From positions 1-44,482 of the forward strand of contig PWKH01000061.1 in NCBI GenBank assembly GCA_003559765.1: 44,482 nucleotides of DNA, written 5' to 3'. The notes below the pieces were generated by a model that did no database searches, was not told the DNA's origin, and saw only the letters and a list, made by a program, of their open reading frames with translations. Shown piece by piece: positions 29,051 through 40,051 of the stretch. The DNA comes from Spirochaetaceae bacterium. Lineage in GTDB: Bacteria; Spirochaetota; Spirochaetia; PWKH01. The position numbers and the translations under genes are program-made. The first letter of the stretch is position 1, and the number at the start of each line of letters is the position of its first letter.

Positions 29051-31564
29051 TTAAAAGAGGCTGTAATCAATGGCAAATACTAACTGGAACTCATTAAAGA
29101 TATTCTGGGAAACCTCATCAGGATTCCAGTTGATGCTGCCGTCATCATCAAAATTGTAGGCCTTGGTGAAAAACAGTCCCAGGGGCAGCCCCTGGATGCC
29201 CAGCTTCAGTCCGGCCCCGGATGAGAAGCGGAAGTTCTCAAGGGCAAGAGCATCTCCCATGGTTGAAAACCCTTCTCCTCTATTCTCTTCATCCGGTTTA
29301 TGTCCCCAGGTGGCCGACGTATAGACCTCTGCGTTGAGGACATTTCGCACCAGGGGAACGGTCAGCTTCAGCTGATTGTCCCAGAGCACCTCAAGATCCC
29401 TGGTGAAGGGCCATCCTCTGGCGGTGTTCATCCCGTCCATGAACAGCAGATGCTGCCGGAGGGCAAAATCCTCCTTGTCCCGTTGGGGAAACATGAAGGA
29501 GAAGGATGATTCAGCGGACAGCACTCCCAGGAGATTGTCCCGGTCGGTCCGGGGGATATCAAAAAGGGTCAGGTGCCCTTCAGCCTTCGACTGATTCTTG
29601 ATGAAGTTTGTCGCCCGGGGATCTCCCATGAAGGAGAAGGGATCATTCATCACTCCGCCTGAGACGGTGAATCGGTTATGCAGTCTGAATCCGCTGGTGG
29701 GATTATGGACAAAGTCCCGGTTGTCCCAGGTGGTCGTCAGGTAGACGGAATTGTTGTAGAGCCACTGCTCGTGGTTGTTTCTGATGTCCTCTTCATAGGG
29801 CCGGTACTTGTCGGCATCATAGAAGACGTTGGACCAGGTAAAGTTATAGCCTCCGCCGACGTTGAACCTGCCGATGTCGGTATGGAAGGTGTAGCCGGAA
29901 GAGAGCCCCAGCCCGATCTCATATTCCAGGTAGTCCATCAGATACTGATCGTCAATAGCCGATTCTCCCCCGGCGGAACGGTAGTCTTCATAGGATCCAA
30001 AAGGAATAGGCACTCCGTCCTCATCAGCCTGAAGCTGATCCCTCCGGTGAATCCGGTCCAGGCTGAGGTTGATTCCCCCGCTCCATCTGCGGTCAAAAAG
30101 CCAGTGCTCAAGGTAGGAAAAATCGATGCTCTGACGCTCGGGAGATCCCTCAAGAGAAATGGAGAAATCCGATCCGGTGCCGAAGAAGTTCCGGTCGTTC
30201 CAGGAGAGAAATCCCGATACGGGAAACTCCCTGCCTCCGCCGAAGGTGGCGCCGAAGCGCAGATCAATGCGGTTAGCCTCTTCAACCATGACGTCAAGAC
30301 CGATGAGCCCCTCTTCACTGCCGTAGCGCGGCTCCACATCGACCATATCGAACAGACCGGTATTGTAGAGGTTCCGCATGCTGGTAATCATCTCAGCTCT
30401 GCTGAAGACCTCCCCGGGCTGGAGGGTGATTTCCCGTTCAATAACATGGTCCCGGGTCCGTTCGTTGCCGATGACCTGGATGTCCTCGACGAAGGCCTGC
30501 CCGCGCTCGGTAACCTGCACCTCAAAGGAGATGGTGTTGTCCGCCGCATCCCGTATTTCCCGGGGCTCCACATCATTATAGATATAGCCCTGATCGTAGT
30601 AGACCTCTGCAATGCTGGAAATATCCTGCTGAAGCCGTGGAATATTCAGCGTGTCCCCTTCCCGAAGCCGGACATTCTGCTTAAGCTGCTCCTCGGTGAA
30701 AAGCGTATTTCCGGTAATGGATATCCCGCCGAAACTCCACAGCGGCCCCTCCACTATTTCAAACGTAAGGGTGAGATCAATCCGGTCACGATCGGTTTCG
30801 GTCCGTTCGATATGCACGTCAGTAACCTCGATGTCGACGTAGCCGCGCTCCTGGTAGAACTCCTTGATTGCCTCCTTGTCCTCCTCCAGCCGGGAATGCA
30901 CGAAGATGCCCCGCTGAAACAGCGACTGCTCCTTTGAGACGATCTGTCGCCGCAGGGTGGAATCGGAATAGTTTGTGTTGCCGGAAAAGGTGATCGAGTC
31001 GATCCGAGACTGCTGTCCTTCACTAACATCATAGCGGATCGCCACGGTATTGGCCTCCTCATCCAGTTCATATTCCTGGGAGATCTCTGCATCGGCATAT
31101 CCCCGTTCAAGATACTTCTGCTCGATCATCTGGGGATCGTTGCGGAACCGTGATCGTACAAAAAAGCTCCCCTGGGTGACAGATACCGTATCACGGATTT
31201 CCTGGCTGCTGAGTTCATTATTGCCGGTAATCGTCAATGAGGTAACCAGAGGCTCCTCAACCATGTCGAAGACCAGAATGACATGGTCGTCACTGATCTG
31301 GGAACGTCTGGCGGCAGCGGTGAAATGGCTGAAAAAATCAAGATCGTAGAGATCGTTCTGGATGTTCCGGAAGGACTGCTCGGTCAGTGCTTCTCCCTGA
31401 TATTTCTCAATGATATGTTCGAGCTGCTGCGGTTCAACTTGCCTGAGTCCTTCAAATTCAATGGTTTCAATTTCATTGCCCATCCACCAGGGTTCCTGGG
31501 CGGCAAGAGAGGCGGTAACAGTAAGCATCATCACCAGTAGTAGCAGAATTTTTCTCATATGCAT
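29051..31564 (-). CDS. bamA: Outer membrane protein assembly factor BamA
   Basis: Signal peptide, successive POTRA repeats (FEGLRQVEPQQLEHII, ITGNNELSSQEIRDTV, FSGNTNYSDSTLRRQI, ITGNTLFTEEQLKQNV, VIGNERTRDHVIEREI), 16-strand-barrel-type C-terminus ending in Phe. Confidence 0.95.
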   Translation of the reverse strand: MHMRKILLLLVMMLTVTASLAAQEPWWMGNEIETIEFEGLRQVEPQQLEHIIEKYQGEALTEQSFRNIQNDLYDLDFFSHFTAAARRSQISDDHVILVFDMVEEPLVTSLTITGNNELSSQEIRDTVSVTQGSFFVRSRFRNDPQMIEQKYLERGYADAEISQEYELDEEANTVAIRYDVSEGQQSRIDSITFSGNTNYSDSTLRRQIVSKEQSLFQRGIFVHSRLEEDKEAIKEFYQERGYVDIEVTDVHIERTETDRDRIDLTLTFEIVEGPLWSFGGISITGNTLFTEEQLKQNVRLREGDTLNIPRLQQDISSIAEVYYDQGYIYNDVEPREIRDAADNTISFEVQVTERGQAFVEDIQVIGNERTRDHVIEREITLQPGEVFSRAEMITSMRNLYNTGLFDMVDVEPRYGSEEGLIGLDVMVEEANRIDLRFGATFGGGREFPVSGFLSWNDRNFFGTGSDFSISLEGSPERQSIDFSYLEHWLFDRRWSGGINLSLDRIHRRDQLQADEDGVPIPFGSYEDYRSAGGESAIDDQYLMDYLEYEIGLGLSSGYTFHTDIGRFNVGGGYNFTWSNVFYDADKYRPYEEDIRNNHEQWLYNNSVYLTTTWDNRDFVHNPTSGFRLHNRFTVSGGVMNDPFSFMGDPRATNFIKNQSKAEGHLTLFDIPRTDRDNLLGVLSAESSFSFMFPQRDKEDFALRQHLLFMDGMNTARGWPFTRDLEVLWDNQLKLTVPLVRNVLNAEVYTSATWGHKPDEENRGEGFSTMGDALALENFRFSSGAGLKLGIQGLPLGLFFTKAYNFDDDGSINWNPDEVSQNIFNEFQLVFAIDYSLF

Positions 31565-31575
31565 TCACATTCCTT

Positions 31576-34500
31576 TTAAAAAGAGTATCTCCAAGATAAT
31601 CCTACGGAAAAATCAGAAAAAATTTCAGGAAAACTCAGCTGCGGCTGGGTAGAAATGGTCAGGTCATACAGCGGAGTTTCCCATTCAAAACTGAATTCCA
31701 TATCCATCTGTAAATCATCAGTAAAAAACAGCCCGGCATCGCCGGCGGTATTTTCCGACAATACTAACATTGTTTGAAAAAACATGGAATCACCAAGATA
31801 CTTTCCGAGAAACATCGTGGTATTATCCAGATACGATGCAATCGGATGAGCGGCAGTCCGGTGATCCGTCAGGTTAGCCAGCATGATGTTGTGCACCAGC
31901 TGGGTTCGTAGAGAAAACACATCCAGACCCAAAGCGTTACGGATTCCCCGCTCAATATCAGCGTTAAATGTCAGCTGTTCAATCAGCCCGAACTGATAGA
32001 TAATATCCGTAGCCAGCGAGGCAATGGCAAACGCCGGCGAAAGAGCTCCCCTTCCCCCGGGCTGCTCCGAGATGAACAGGCTTTCTCCGAGGATCTCGGC
32101 AATCTCGTTAATCGGAAGCGGCGGGTTGGATTCAAACCGCGGATTAAGATCACTGAGCCGCTGATTGTCGGCCACCAGATAGATGTCAACCCGGTTTGCC
32201 TGACGGTCGTATTCCCGGATCCGAGCTCGGACGCTGATCAACGGATCCACCTGGTCCTCCGTTTCTGCGAGTCTGATGCTTCCTTCGGTGATGTAGAAAT
32301 TCCGACGAACATAGTAGATCTCTCCGCTGCGCAGGTCGATATTGCCCGCAATCAGGAAAGTGTTGTTCACCGTATGAAATTCGATGTGCACGCTCTGCTG
32401 GGGTTCTGCATTGGCGGTAAGGATGGGGAATTCCATAGTGGGCAGCCGGAACTGCACCGATCTTCCCGTAGTAATCTGCAGATCTCCGGTAACCAGCAGG
32501 ATTTCGTCGGGAGGCACATATTCATCGGTAATCATGCTCACCACTGCATCGTCAACAAAAAGATCCCCTTCAATGTGCGTTCCGGTGGTGTCGATTTCCA
32601 GGGTCATCCAGCCGCTGACCTGGGCGTCGTAGGTCAGCATCGGCTGAGGAAAGGTATAGGACGAGGGGATCGACCGTCCCTGGGGCACTTCAAAGCGCAT
32701 ATCGAAATACTGGGGGATCCAGCGCTCAACATAGAAGTCCATTTTGGTCCTCACCGGAACGCCGTCCACCATGGTGTTGAACTTGGTAAAGTTCATCTCC
32801 TTACCGTGAACAGTCATGGAGACATTATTCGCCCTCAGGGTATCGGGTATGTAGTTCAGATCAACCTTCAGCTCATCGGTGTTCAGCTCTCCGTAGAAAT
32901 CGGGATCCTGGACATTTCCGGTGACCATCATGTATCCGGCGGCGATTCCGGAGACAAATTCAAGCTCGGGAATGCCGATGAGATTGAGAAAGGTAACATC
33001 AAACAGCAGGTTCCGGGCATTGAAGGTGAACATCCCGTCCCCTTCCCAGGATCCGTCAGAGTCGAACTGAAGCGGAAGGTCTTCCCCGAGGGTCATTTCG
33101 AATTCTCTACGCTGGTTGTCGATGTACATGGTGAACCGCTCCTCCCGGTCGCTTTCGGTGATAAATACTTCCCGGTCGATGACCTCGATGTGCAGATCCA
33201 TCTGTTCGGACAACAGCACATTGGAGAATCCGAAATCCAGCAGCTCCACATCAAATTCACTATGGTTCAGCAGCCCCGAGACATCAGCAAGCTGCCGCAG
33301 CTGTTCTATCCTGGGAAGCTCCGAGCGGGCGTTCACCCGGGTTGAGAAGTCGGTATATCCGGCGTCGAATACTAAATCAAGTGACAGATCCAAGGAGCCG
33401 TCGAGAAAGTCGTACTCCGCGGAAATTTCATCGAAGGTAATGTTCTCCATAGTAAAGGAGCTGTCCGTGACAGTGAGTCCGCTGTTGTCGAGGATGGCGG
33501 AAAGATTCCCGGTGTAGTAGTTGTCCCGGTAGACCAGATTAGGAAAAAACAGATCGATATCAAAGTTGAAATTACCGGGCACACCGTAGAAAACCAGGCT
33601 TCCCTCCATTTCCCCCCGGGATGAGAGGAAGGGGTACCGTTCCAGATCTCCCGATGAAATCTGCACCGAACCGTGATAGAATCCGTCATAATTGGTGAAG
33701 CTGACCGCATAGGACTCATCATCTTCAACGAACTCCAGGGAGCCGCTTCTGATCACCTGCTGAGCGATATCGAAAAAGACTGAACCGGATGCAGTGAGTT
33801 CTCCAAACTCGTCCTCATAGGTCAGTCCGACAATATTTGCAAAATCGGGGGTGATGTTCGCCTTGAGGGTCAGGTCGAAGGAATGGCCTTCAAGGGTAAT
33901 TCCGTGAGCCTGAAGCCGGTTGATGGAAATCCGGTAATCATCAAGTGAGGTGCCGGTTCCCACGATATGACCGCTGAAGGGCACCCGGGAGAGCTGCTCC
34001 TGCTCGACCGGCAGGGGAAGCATATCCCATCTGAGAAAGAAATTCATCTGTTCCTGGGAAAAATCCAGGGAGCCGATGATATCAGCACCCTCAGCAGTGC
34101 GCAGGTACTGACTGAAGGGCTCGAACACCAGCGGGATATCATAGGATATCCCGTATGCCTGAACGGACGTTTCTATCCCGACGAACTCAAGATTTGCATA
34201 AAAGACTTCCGCCTGCAGATCAAACTGCTGATGCTCAAAGGAAGCAAGCAGGGACCTGTCTCCGGTTCCTTCCAGGGTTATTGAGATATCCTCATCATAT
34301 AAGGATTCAGGGGGACGTATATCCAAGGAGCCCGTCGGTGCAAGATGCTCCATACTGAACCGGCCTGAAAACCGAAGGGGGATATCATGGATGCGGCCCT
34401 GCAGGGTATCGAAAGCAATCTCCTGCAGGTCCCCGGAAAAGGTGCTCTGCAGGTAGCTGACGGTAAGCTCGTCATAGGTGTATTCAGGCAGTCTGACGCT

Positions 34501-35463
34501 GCCGCTGTAGGCAATCTGCTCAAGGGTCTGATCCTCCGAGAGCCTGCCGTCCACGGTAACAGAAAAATTGAGCTCCTCGATGTCTTTCACCCGGTCGATG
34601 ATTTCATGTTCATAGTATACCGGCCAGTCTTCCCCGGGAGTAAACTCATCCGATGATGCGGTAAGCTGAAACGTCCCCGGACCGAGGGCGTAATTCAGCA
34701 GCAGAGACACCTGGGGCGTATGCAGGGATGTATAGAGCTGATCATCCTCAAGAATCATCAGCAGCGGGATGTTTTCAACAGAACCATAATCAGGCAGATC
34801 AGCAGCTAGATCATTGATCTGCACCGATGCGCTGTCACGGCTCCAGGAGAACCGGGATTCGTCTGCAGCACTGATGCTTCCGTCTACCGGACCGGAAACT
34901 GAAGCACTGAACCCTGAGAATGCTCCTGACAGGAATGCAGGATCCGCTCCGTAGTGAAGATGAAACGAATCAAAAGAGCTGACCGCAGAATAGTCCTGGT
35001 ATTTCAGCCGGGTCTGAGCATCCTCTAGTCGAAAATGCACGCTGGTGAGGGGAAACTTGCTCTCTGCAGATTGATCTGTCAGAGCCTGAAGCTGAGGAAG
35101 CAGGCGGTCAAGATCAGCGGATGAACTGACGCCGGAAATATGTACATCCAGGGATGAAACGCTTCTTGTCTCCAGCAGCTCCCGGAACGGATAGGTGATC
35201 ACAGCCCGTTCTGCACGAAGGCTCGCCCCATGCCCCTGATAGCTCACATTCCGGATATCGATCCGATTTACGAGTCTCGGTGAGAGTGATTCATAGCTGA
35301 TATATCCTTCCAGAAGAGCCTCAACAGGTTTCAGCAGATCTCCGAGCATCGGTTCCAGCCGGGAGGCTGCGAAGCTTCTAACCGGATAGACGAATGCCAG
35401 TGACGAGACGGCAATGCAGAGAGCTATTAGTGATTGAATAAACACCCTTCTTCCGGTTATCAT
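31576..35463 (-). CDS. tamB: TamB-like translocation/assembly protein (ORF extends to 35568; start taken at MITGRRVF)
   Basis: N-terminal TM anchor, very long beta-rich protein, C-terminal DUF490-like region (IEGDLFVDDAVV, AGNIDLRSGEIYYVRRNFYITEGSIRLAE, LNPRFESNPPLPINEIAEILGESLF), terminal SVGLSWRYSF; next to bamA. Confidence 0.88.
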   Translation of the reverse strand: MITGRRVFIQSLIALCIAVSSLAFVYPVRSFAASRLEPMLGDLLKPVEALLEGYISYESLSPRLVNRIDIRNVSYQGHGASLRAERAVITYPFRELLETRSVSSLDVHISGVSSSADLDRLLPQLQALTDQSAESKFPLTSVHFRLEDAQTRLKYQDYSAVSSFDSFHLHYGADPAFLSGAFSGFSASVSGPVDGSISAADESRFSWSRDSASVQINDLAADLPDYGSVENIPLLMILEDDQLYTSLHTPQVSLLLNYALGPGTFQLTASSDEFTPGEDWPVYYEHEIIDRVKDIEELNFSVTVDGRLSEDQTLEQIAYSGSVRLPEYTYDELTVSYLQSTFSGDLQEIAFDTLQGRIHDIPLRFSGRFSMEHLAPTGSLDIRPPESLYDEDISITLEGTGDRSLLASFEHQQFDLQAEVFYANLEFVGIETSVQAYGISYDIPLVFEPFSQYLRTAEGADIIGSLDFSQEQMNFFLRWDMLPLPVEQEQLSRVPFSGHIVGTGTSLDDYRISINRLQAHGITLEGHSFDLTLKANITPDFANIVGLTYEDEFGELTASGSVFFDIAQQVIRSGSLEFVEDDESYAVSFTNYDGFYHGSVQISSGDLERYPFLSSRGEMEGSLVFYGVPGNFNFDIDLFFPNLVYRDNYYTGNLSAILDNSGLTVTDSSFTMENITFDEISAEYDFLDGSLDLSLDLVFDAGYTDFSTRVNARSELPRIEQLRQLADVSGLLNHSEFDVELLDFGFSNVLLSEQMDLHIEVIDREVFITESDREERFTMYIDNQRREFEMTLGEDLPLQFDSDGSWEGDGMFTFNARNLLFDVTFLNLIGIPELEFVSGIAAGYMMVTGNVQDPDFYGELNTDELKVDLNYIPDTLRANNVSMTVHGKEMNFTKFNTMVDGVPVRTKMDFYVERWIPQYFDMRFEVPQGRSIPSSYTFPQPMLTYDAQVSGWMTLEIDTTGTHIEGDLFVDDAVVSMITDEYVPPDEILLVTGDLQITTGRSVQFRLPTMEFPILTANAEPQQSVHIEFHTVNNTFLIAGNIDLRSGEIYYVRRNFYITEGSIRLAETEDQVDPLISVRARIREYDRQANRVDIYLVADNQRLSDLNPRFESNPPLPINEIAEILGESLFISEQPGGRGALSPAFAIASLATDIIYQFGLIEQLTFNADIERGIRNALGLDVFSLRTQLVHNIMLANLTDHRTAAHPIASYLDNTTMFLGKYLGDSMFFQTMLVLSENTAGDAGLFFTDDLQMDMEFSFEWETPLYDLTISTQPQLSFPEIFSDFSVGLSWRYSF

Positions 35464-35513
35464 AGTGTCTAGAATGTACTGAATAACACCGCAATACACA
35501 ATGCGAGGGAAAG

Positions 35514-36140
35514 GTGAATACAAAAAACTATTTCGTGCTGGAAGGTCTTGACGGCTCCGGCACCACAACTCAATGCGCGATGCTGGCCGAACGGCTTAAT
35601 GCCTGCGGCATCGATGCTGCACAGACCTTTGAGCCTACCGATTCTCCCATTGGTGCGGTGATCCGTTCCATTCTCTGCGGCTCCTATCCTGCTCATCCCG
35701 CTACCCTGGCATACCTGTTTGCTGCAGACAGGCATAATCATCTCTTCCATCCTGAGTCAGGCATTCACACCATGCTTGAAGCAGGTACATGCGTAGTTCA
35801 GGACCGATATGTTTTCTCCTCCCTAGCCTATCAGTCAGTCCAGTGCGGGTATGATCTTGTCTCTACATTAAATAACAACTTTCCCCTGCCTGAGATTACG
35901 TTTTTTCTCGATATTCCTGTGGAAGTTTGCCTCAATCGGCTTGAACAGCGGAAGGGAACCAGGGAAATATTTGAAAAACAGGCATTCCTCCAGCAGGTAC
36001 GCTCCTCCTATCAGGCAGTGTTCAGCTCATTTGCTGATACAGCAGAAATTATTACTGTTGATGCCGCTTTGTCAAGGGAAGCTGTCCATGAGCAGATCTG
36101 GGCCGTCATCGTTCAGAGAATGAGCATTCCGTCTCCGTAG
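35514..36140 (+). CDS. tmk: Thymidylate kinase with noncanonical P-loop (GTG start)
   Basis: NYFVLEGLDGSGTTTQCAMLAERL, FEPTDSPIGAVIR, QDRYVFSSLAYQ, DIPVEVCLNRLEQR motifs; AGGG SD. Confidence 0.85.
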   Translation: MNTKNYFVLEGLDGSGTTTQCAMLAERLNACGIDAAQTFEPTDSPIGAVIRSILCGSYPAHPATLAYLFAADRHNHLFHPESGIHTMLEAGTCVVQDRYVFSSLAYQSVQCGYDLVSTLNNNFPLPEITFFLDIPVEVCLNRLEQRKGTREIFEKQAFLQQVRSSYQAVFSSFADTAEIITVDAALSREAVHEQIWAVIVQRMSIPSP

Positions 36141-37141
36141 GAGAAAAACCGGTACCCTTGAGCCTGCGCCTCCCGGTATGCACGGAGAATGAACTCCCTG
36201 CCGGCAAAGGCTGCTGTGAGCACCAGCAGGGTGGATTCGGGGGTATGAAAATTGGTAAACAGATGATCCACCGCCCTGAACTGGTATCCCGGGGTGATAT
36301 AAAGACCGGTTGAATCTGTTCCCGCTTTGAAAAAACCCTCGGCGCAGGCTGATTCCAGCGTCCGCATCGAAGTCGTCCCTACTGCAAGAATCGGAATGTT
36401 CTGATCCTTCGCCCGGTTGAGCTTTCCAGCTGTGCCCTCCGGGACGGTATAGATCTCCCGGTGCATGGTGTGGGATTCGATCTCATCAGTTCGAATCGGG
36501 ATGAACGTGCCCACTCCTACATGCAGGGTAATCTCTTCGATCCCTATCCCCCGCTCCAGCAGCTCCTGCTCAATCTCAGCAGTCATATGCAGTCCTGCGG
36601 TGGGAGCGGCAACAGATCCGGTTTCCTTGGCGTAGATGGTCTGGTAGCGCTGCTCATCCATCTGCTCGTCATCCCGCTTCATATAGGGAGGAAGGGGGAC
36701 ATGCCCGTGTTCCAGGAAATACTCCTCCCCGACGGGAATATCGGTGCGAATCGTTTTCAGCACCGAACCGTCACAGATCCGCTGGGAGACAATCTCTGCC
36801 CCTATTCCGCCGGGAAGCTCATACCGGTCCCCCGGCCGCTGGCTTTTTGCCCTGCCTGCCATCACCTCCCAGGTGTCATCACCTGTCGGTGAGATAAACA
36901 GGAACTCAATCACCCGTCCGTCCCTCTTTCTGCCGTACACCCGGGCTTTTCTGACCCGTGAATTGTTGCGGACCATGATCATCGGGGCATTCAGGTAGTT
37001 CGACAGGTTCCGGGTAGAGTCATGGATGATCTCACCGGTCTCCCTGCACAGCACCATCATTCTGCTGCCGCTTCGCTTCTGTGACGGATACTGGGCTATC
37101 TGCTCCGGCGGCAGGTCAAAAGAGAAGTCCCTGGTCTTCAT
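36113..37141 (-). CDS. queA: S-adenosylmethionine:tRNA ribosyltransferase-isomerase
   Basis: [62 protein letters not shown]. Confidence 0.97.
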   Translation of the reverse strand: MKTRDFSFDLPPEQIAQYPSQKRSGSRMMVLCRETGEIIHDSTRNLSNYLNAPMIMVRNNSRVRKARVYGRKRDGRVIEFLFISPTGDDTWEVMAGRAKSQRPGDRYELPGGIGAEIVSQRICDGSVLKTIRTDIPVGEEYFLEHGHVPLPPYMKRDDEQMDEQRYQTIYAKETGSVAAPTAGLHMTAEIEQELLERGIGIEEITLHVGVGTFIPIRTDEIESHTMHREIYTVPEGTAGKLNRAKDQNIPILAVGTTSMRTLESACAEGFFKAGTDSTGLYITPGYQFRAVDHLFTNFHTPESTLLVLTAAFAGREFILRAYREAQAQGYRFFSYGDGMLIL

Positions 37142-38153
37142 GGTCCTCCCGTGGGTCGATGTTGAATAACTGATAGGCCTTCCGGGTAACCGTTCTCCCC
37201 CGGGGAGTTCGCTTGAGAAATCCCTGCTGGATCATGTAGGGTTCATAAAAGTCCTCGAGAGATTCGATCGCCTCTCCTACGGATATCGCCAGGGTCTCAG
37301 CACCGACCGGCCCCCCGTCAAAGGTGTGGATAATCGCCGAGAGAATTCTCCGGTCCTGCTCCTCAAGTCCGTTCTGATCAATTTTCAGTTTCTTCAGCCC
37401 GTCGAGGACTACCGATTCGGTAATCACACCGTCTGCGAGAATCTGCGCATAATCCCTGAGTCTGCGGAGCAGCCGGTTTGCCACCCGCGGAGTCCCCCGG
37501 GAGCACCGCGAAAGCATGGTAACGGCTTCGGGGGTAATCTGAGTATCAAGAATGATTGAAGATCGCCTGAGCACATGGGTCAGCTCCTCCGGCGAATAGA
37601 ATCCGATGCGGAAATTGATCCCGAACCGGGTATGCAGCGGTGCGGCAACCTGTCCGGTCTTTGTGGTCGCTCCGATGAGGGTGAAATTAGGAAGAGGGAT
37701 GCGCACCGTCCGTGCCGTCGGTCCCTGGCCGATGATCCAGTCAAGCTCAAAATCCTCCATGGCGATATAGAGAATCTCCTCAAGGGCAGGTTTGAGCCGG
37801 TGGACCTCGTCAATAAAGAGGATACTCCCCTCCTGCAGCGTGGTGAGAATACCTGCCAGATCTTTTGTCTTCTCAAGCGCTGGGGCGGAAGTAGCCTTCA
37901 GCTCCCCTCCCATTTCATGGGCGATGATCGAGGCAATGGTGGTCTTTCCCAGCCCCGGCGGACCTGCAATGAAGACATGGTCCAGGGGCTCCTCCCGCTG
38001 CAGGGCGGCGTCCATGAATATCTGCAGGTTTTCCTTCAGATCCTTCTGTCCCTGAAAATCCTTTAAAAGCTTCGGTCTGAGCAAATGTTCGTTCGCCGCT
38101 TCACCGGTCAGCTGCGTCTCGGTTATCACTGATTCATCATCCATGGACTGCAT
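37116..38153 (-). CDS. ruvB: Holliday junction DNA helicase RuvB
   Basis: [76 protein letters not shown]. Confidence 0.98.
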   Translation of the reverse strand: MQSMDDESVITETQLTGEAANEHLLRPKLLKDFQGQKDLKENLQIFMDAALQREEPLDHVFIAGPPGLGKTTIASIIAHEMGGELKATSAPALEKTKDLAGILTTLQEGSILFIDEVHRLKPALEEILYIAMEDFELDWIIGQGPTARTVRIPLPNFTLIGATTKTGQVAAPLHTRFGINFRIGFYSPEELTHVLRRSSIILDTQITPEAVTMLSRCSRGTPRVANRLLRRLRDYAQILADGVITESVVLDGLKKLKIDQNGLEEQDRRILSAIIHTFDGGPVGAETLAISVGEAIESLEDFYEPYMIQQGFLKRTPRGRTVTRKAYQLFNIDPREDHEDQGLLF

Positions 38154-38162
38154 CCGCTCCTC

Positions 38163-38750
38163 TTAACTCATCAGCCTGATGGCTTCTTTCATCAGATACG
38201 CTTCCCGTTCGGCCTCCTCTATTCCGGAGAGTGCGTCCCGGGAGGAGATTTCCTGGAGCGCCCTTTTGATCTGCTGGCGCTCATATCCCATTTGAATCAA
38301 AGCTTCGGTGATATCTGCATGCTGGTCAGATCCCTCCCGCTCTTCGAGTTCCACCAAATTTCCCTTGAGCGCCAGAATAACCTTCTGGGCGGTTTTTTTA
38401 CCCATCCCCGGCACTTTGGAGAGGGTGGCCACGTCATCCTGCTTAATGGCATTGACCAGCAGCTGCGGAGGCAGCCCGGAAAGAATACGCAGCCCCTGCT
38501 TGGGGCCGATGCCCGAGACGGATATCAGATCGAGAAAAAGCTGCCGCTCCAGCTGATCTGAAAAACCGGTGAGAAACATCTGATCCTCACGGTGATGCAG
38601 ATGGGTGTATACGGTGCAGGTGCTGCCTGAACCGGGCAGAGCCGACAGGGTGGCGTTGGAGCAGAGGATAGACCATTCAACGCTGCCGCAGGAAAGCAGC
38701 AGCATCCCCTCCTGCTTCCCGGTAATTCGTCCTGTCAGTGCATGTATCAT
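38163..38750 (-). CDS. ruvA: Holliday junction branch migration protein RuvA (start taken at MIHALTGRITGKQ)
   Basis: MIHALTGRITGKQEGMLLL, FLDLISVSGIGPKQGLRIL, LSKVPGMGKKTAQKVILALKG. Confidence 0.95.
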   Translation of the reverse strand: MIHALTGRITGKQEGMLLLSCGSVEWSILCSNATLSALPGSGSTCTVYTHLHHREDQMFLTGFSDQLERQLFLDLISVSGIGPKQGLRILSGLPPQLLVNAIKQDDVATLSKVPGMGKKTAQKVILALKGNLVELEEREGSDQHADITEALIQMGYERQQIKRALQEISSRDALSGIEEAEREAYLMKEAIRLMS

Positions 38751-39238
38751 TTCGTCATCCCCCTGGTTCCCTGGACGGTGTGAATATGGCAGACCGCAGC
38801 GGCGAGGGCGTCGGACACATGATCGCTGATCTCTCCGCTTTTCAGACCCAGGATCATTGCCGTCATCCGGGCAACCTGATGCTTCTGGGCCTTCCCCATG
38901 CCGGTCAGGGCAAGCTTTATCTGCAGGGGAGTATAGCATGAAAAGGATATTTGCTGAAGACTGGTCAGATACAGCACTGAACCGATGACTTTCGCCACCG
39001 GAATCGCGCTGGATACATTTCGGAGAAAAAAAATGTCTTCGATACTTACCGATTTCGGCTGATACTGATCGATAATCCCCTTCAAAGCCTGGGTGATCAG
39101 CAGAATCCGCGCTTCAGTATTCTGATCGGTATTCGTGGTAACCGTACCATAGGACACCGGGTGCAGCCGTCCATGGGCGTGGTCGATGATACCCCATCCG
39201 GTGGAGGCGATCCCCGGGTCTATTCCCAGCACTCTCAT
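38747..39238 (-). CDS. ruvC: Holliday junction endonuclease RuvC
   Basis: MRVLGIDPGIASTGWGII, VSIEDIFFLRNVSSA, DHVSDALAAAVCHIH. Confidence 0.95.
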   Translation of the reverse strand: MRVLGIDPGIASTGWGIIDHAHGRLHPVSYGTVTTNTDQNTEARILLITQALKGIIDQYQPKSVSIEDIFFLRNVSSAIPVAKVIGSVLYLTSLQQISFSCYTPLQIKLALTGMGKAQKHQVARMTAMILGLKSGEISDHVSDALAAAVCHIHTVQGTRGMTK

Positions 39239-39250
39239 GTATTCAGTATA

Positions 39251-40003
39251 TCATGAGAGATCATCTTCAGGATTGAAATCATCGGGTATGTCAAGGTTCG
39301 TGGAAACCGACTGCACGTCGTCAAGATCGTCGATCCGCTCAATCAGCCGCAGGGCCTTGGCGGTCTTCTCGTTGTCCAGAGATATGGTTGCATCAGGGAT
39401 CCTGGACAGCTCTGCTGAACTTTCCTCATATCCCTCCTGCTGCAGTGTCTCAAGCACGTCATTGAATTCATCCGGTGCAGTAAGTACTTCAATCTGATCA
39501 CCTTCAGCAGACACGTCCTCCGCTCCGGCCTCAAGGGCAGCTTCAAGGATCTCATCCTCCGAGTAGCGCTCTGCCGGATAGGTAATCAGCCCTTTTCGCT
39601 GAAAAAGGTAGGAGACACAGCCGGTCTCACCCAGGTTTCCGCCGTTTTTCGTCAGGGTGCTTCTCACATCAGCGGCAGTACGGTTTTTGTTGTCCGTCAG
39701 CGTATCAATCAGGATGGCAACTCCCCCAGGTCCGTAGGCTTCATAGGTCAGCTCAACATATTCGACGCCGTCGAGGTCCCCGGTACCTTTCTTAATGGCC
39801 CGCTCTATATTGTCCTTGGGCATGTTTTCGGTTTTCGCCTTCAGCACTGCAGTGCGCAGGCGGGGATTCGCTTCAAGTTCTCCGCCGCCGAGCTTTGCGG
39901 CAACCGTGATTTCTTTGATAAGCTTCGTGAATATTTTCCCGCGTTTTGCATCCTGAGCGCCCTTTTTATGGCGGATAGTAGCCCATTTACTGTGTCCTGA
40001 CAT
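39251..40003 (-). CDS. yebC: YebC/PmpR family protein (start taken at [10 protein letters not shown])
   Basis: [75 protein letters not shown]. Confidence 0.97.
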   Translation of the reverse strand: MSGHSKWATIRHKKGAQDAKRGKIFTKLIKEITVAAKLGGGELEANPRLRTAVLKAKTENMPKDNIERAIKKGTGDLDGVEYVELTYEAYGPGGVAILIDTLTDNKNRTAADVRSTLTKNGGNLGETGCVSYLFQRKGLITYPAERYSEDEILEAALEAGAEDVSAEGDQIEVLTAPDEFNDVLETLQQEGYEESSAELSRIPDATISLDNEKTAKALRLIERIDDLDDVQSVSTNLDIPDDFNPEDDLS

Positions 40004-40051
40004 AGGTTCTCCTATTTTACGTTCTGATATGCAGATGAAAACTACCACAGT

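Noticed and set aside
29678-30937. 419-aa plus-strand ORF antisense to bamA
   Set aside because: Complete overlap with a convincing BamA, no recognizable domain, composition typical of antisense reading of a GC-biased gene.
32374-33345. 323-aa plus-strand ORF antisense to tamB
   Set aside because: No domain and lies wholly inside TamB; judged a codon-bias artefact.
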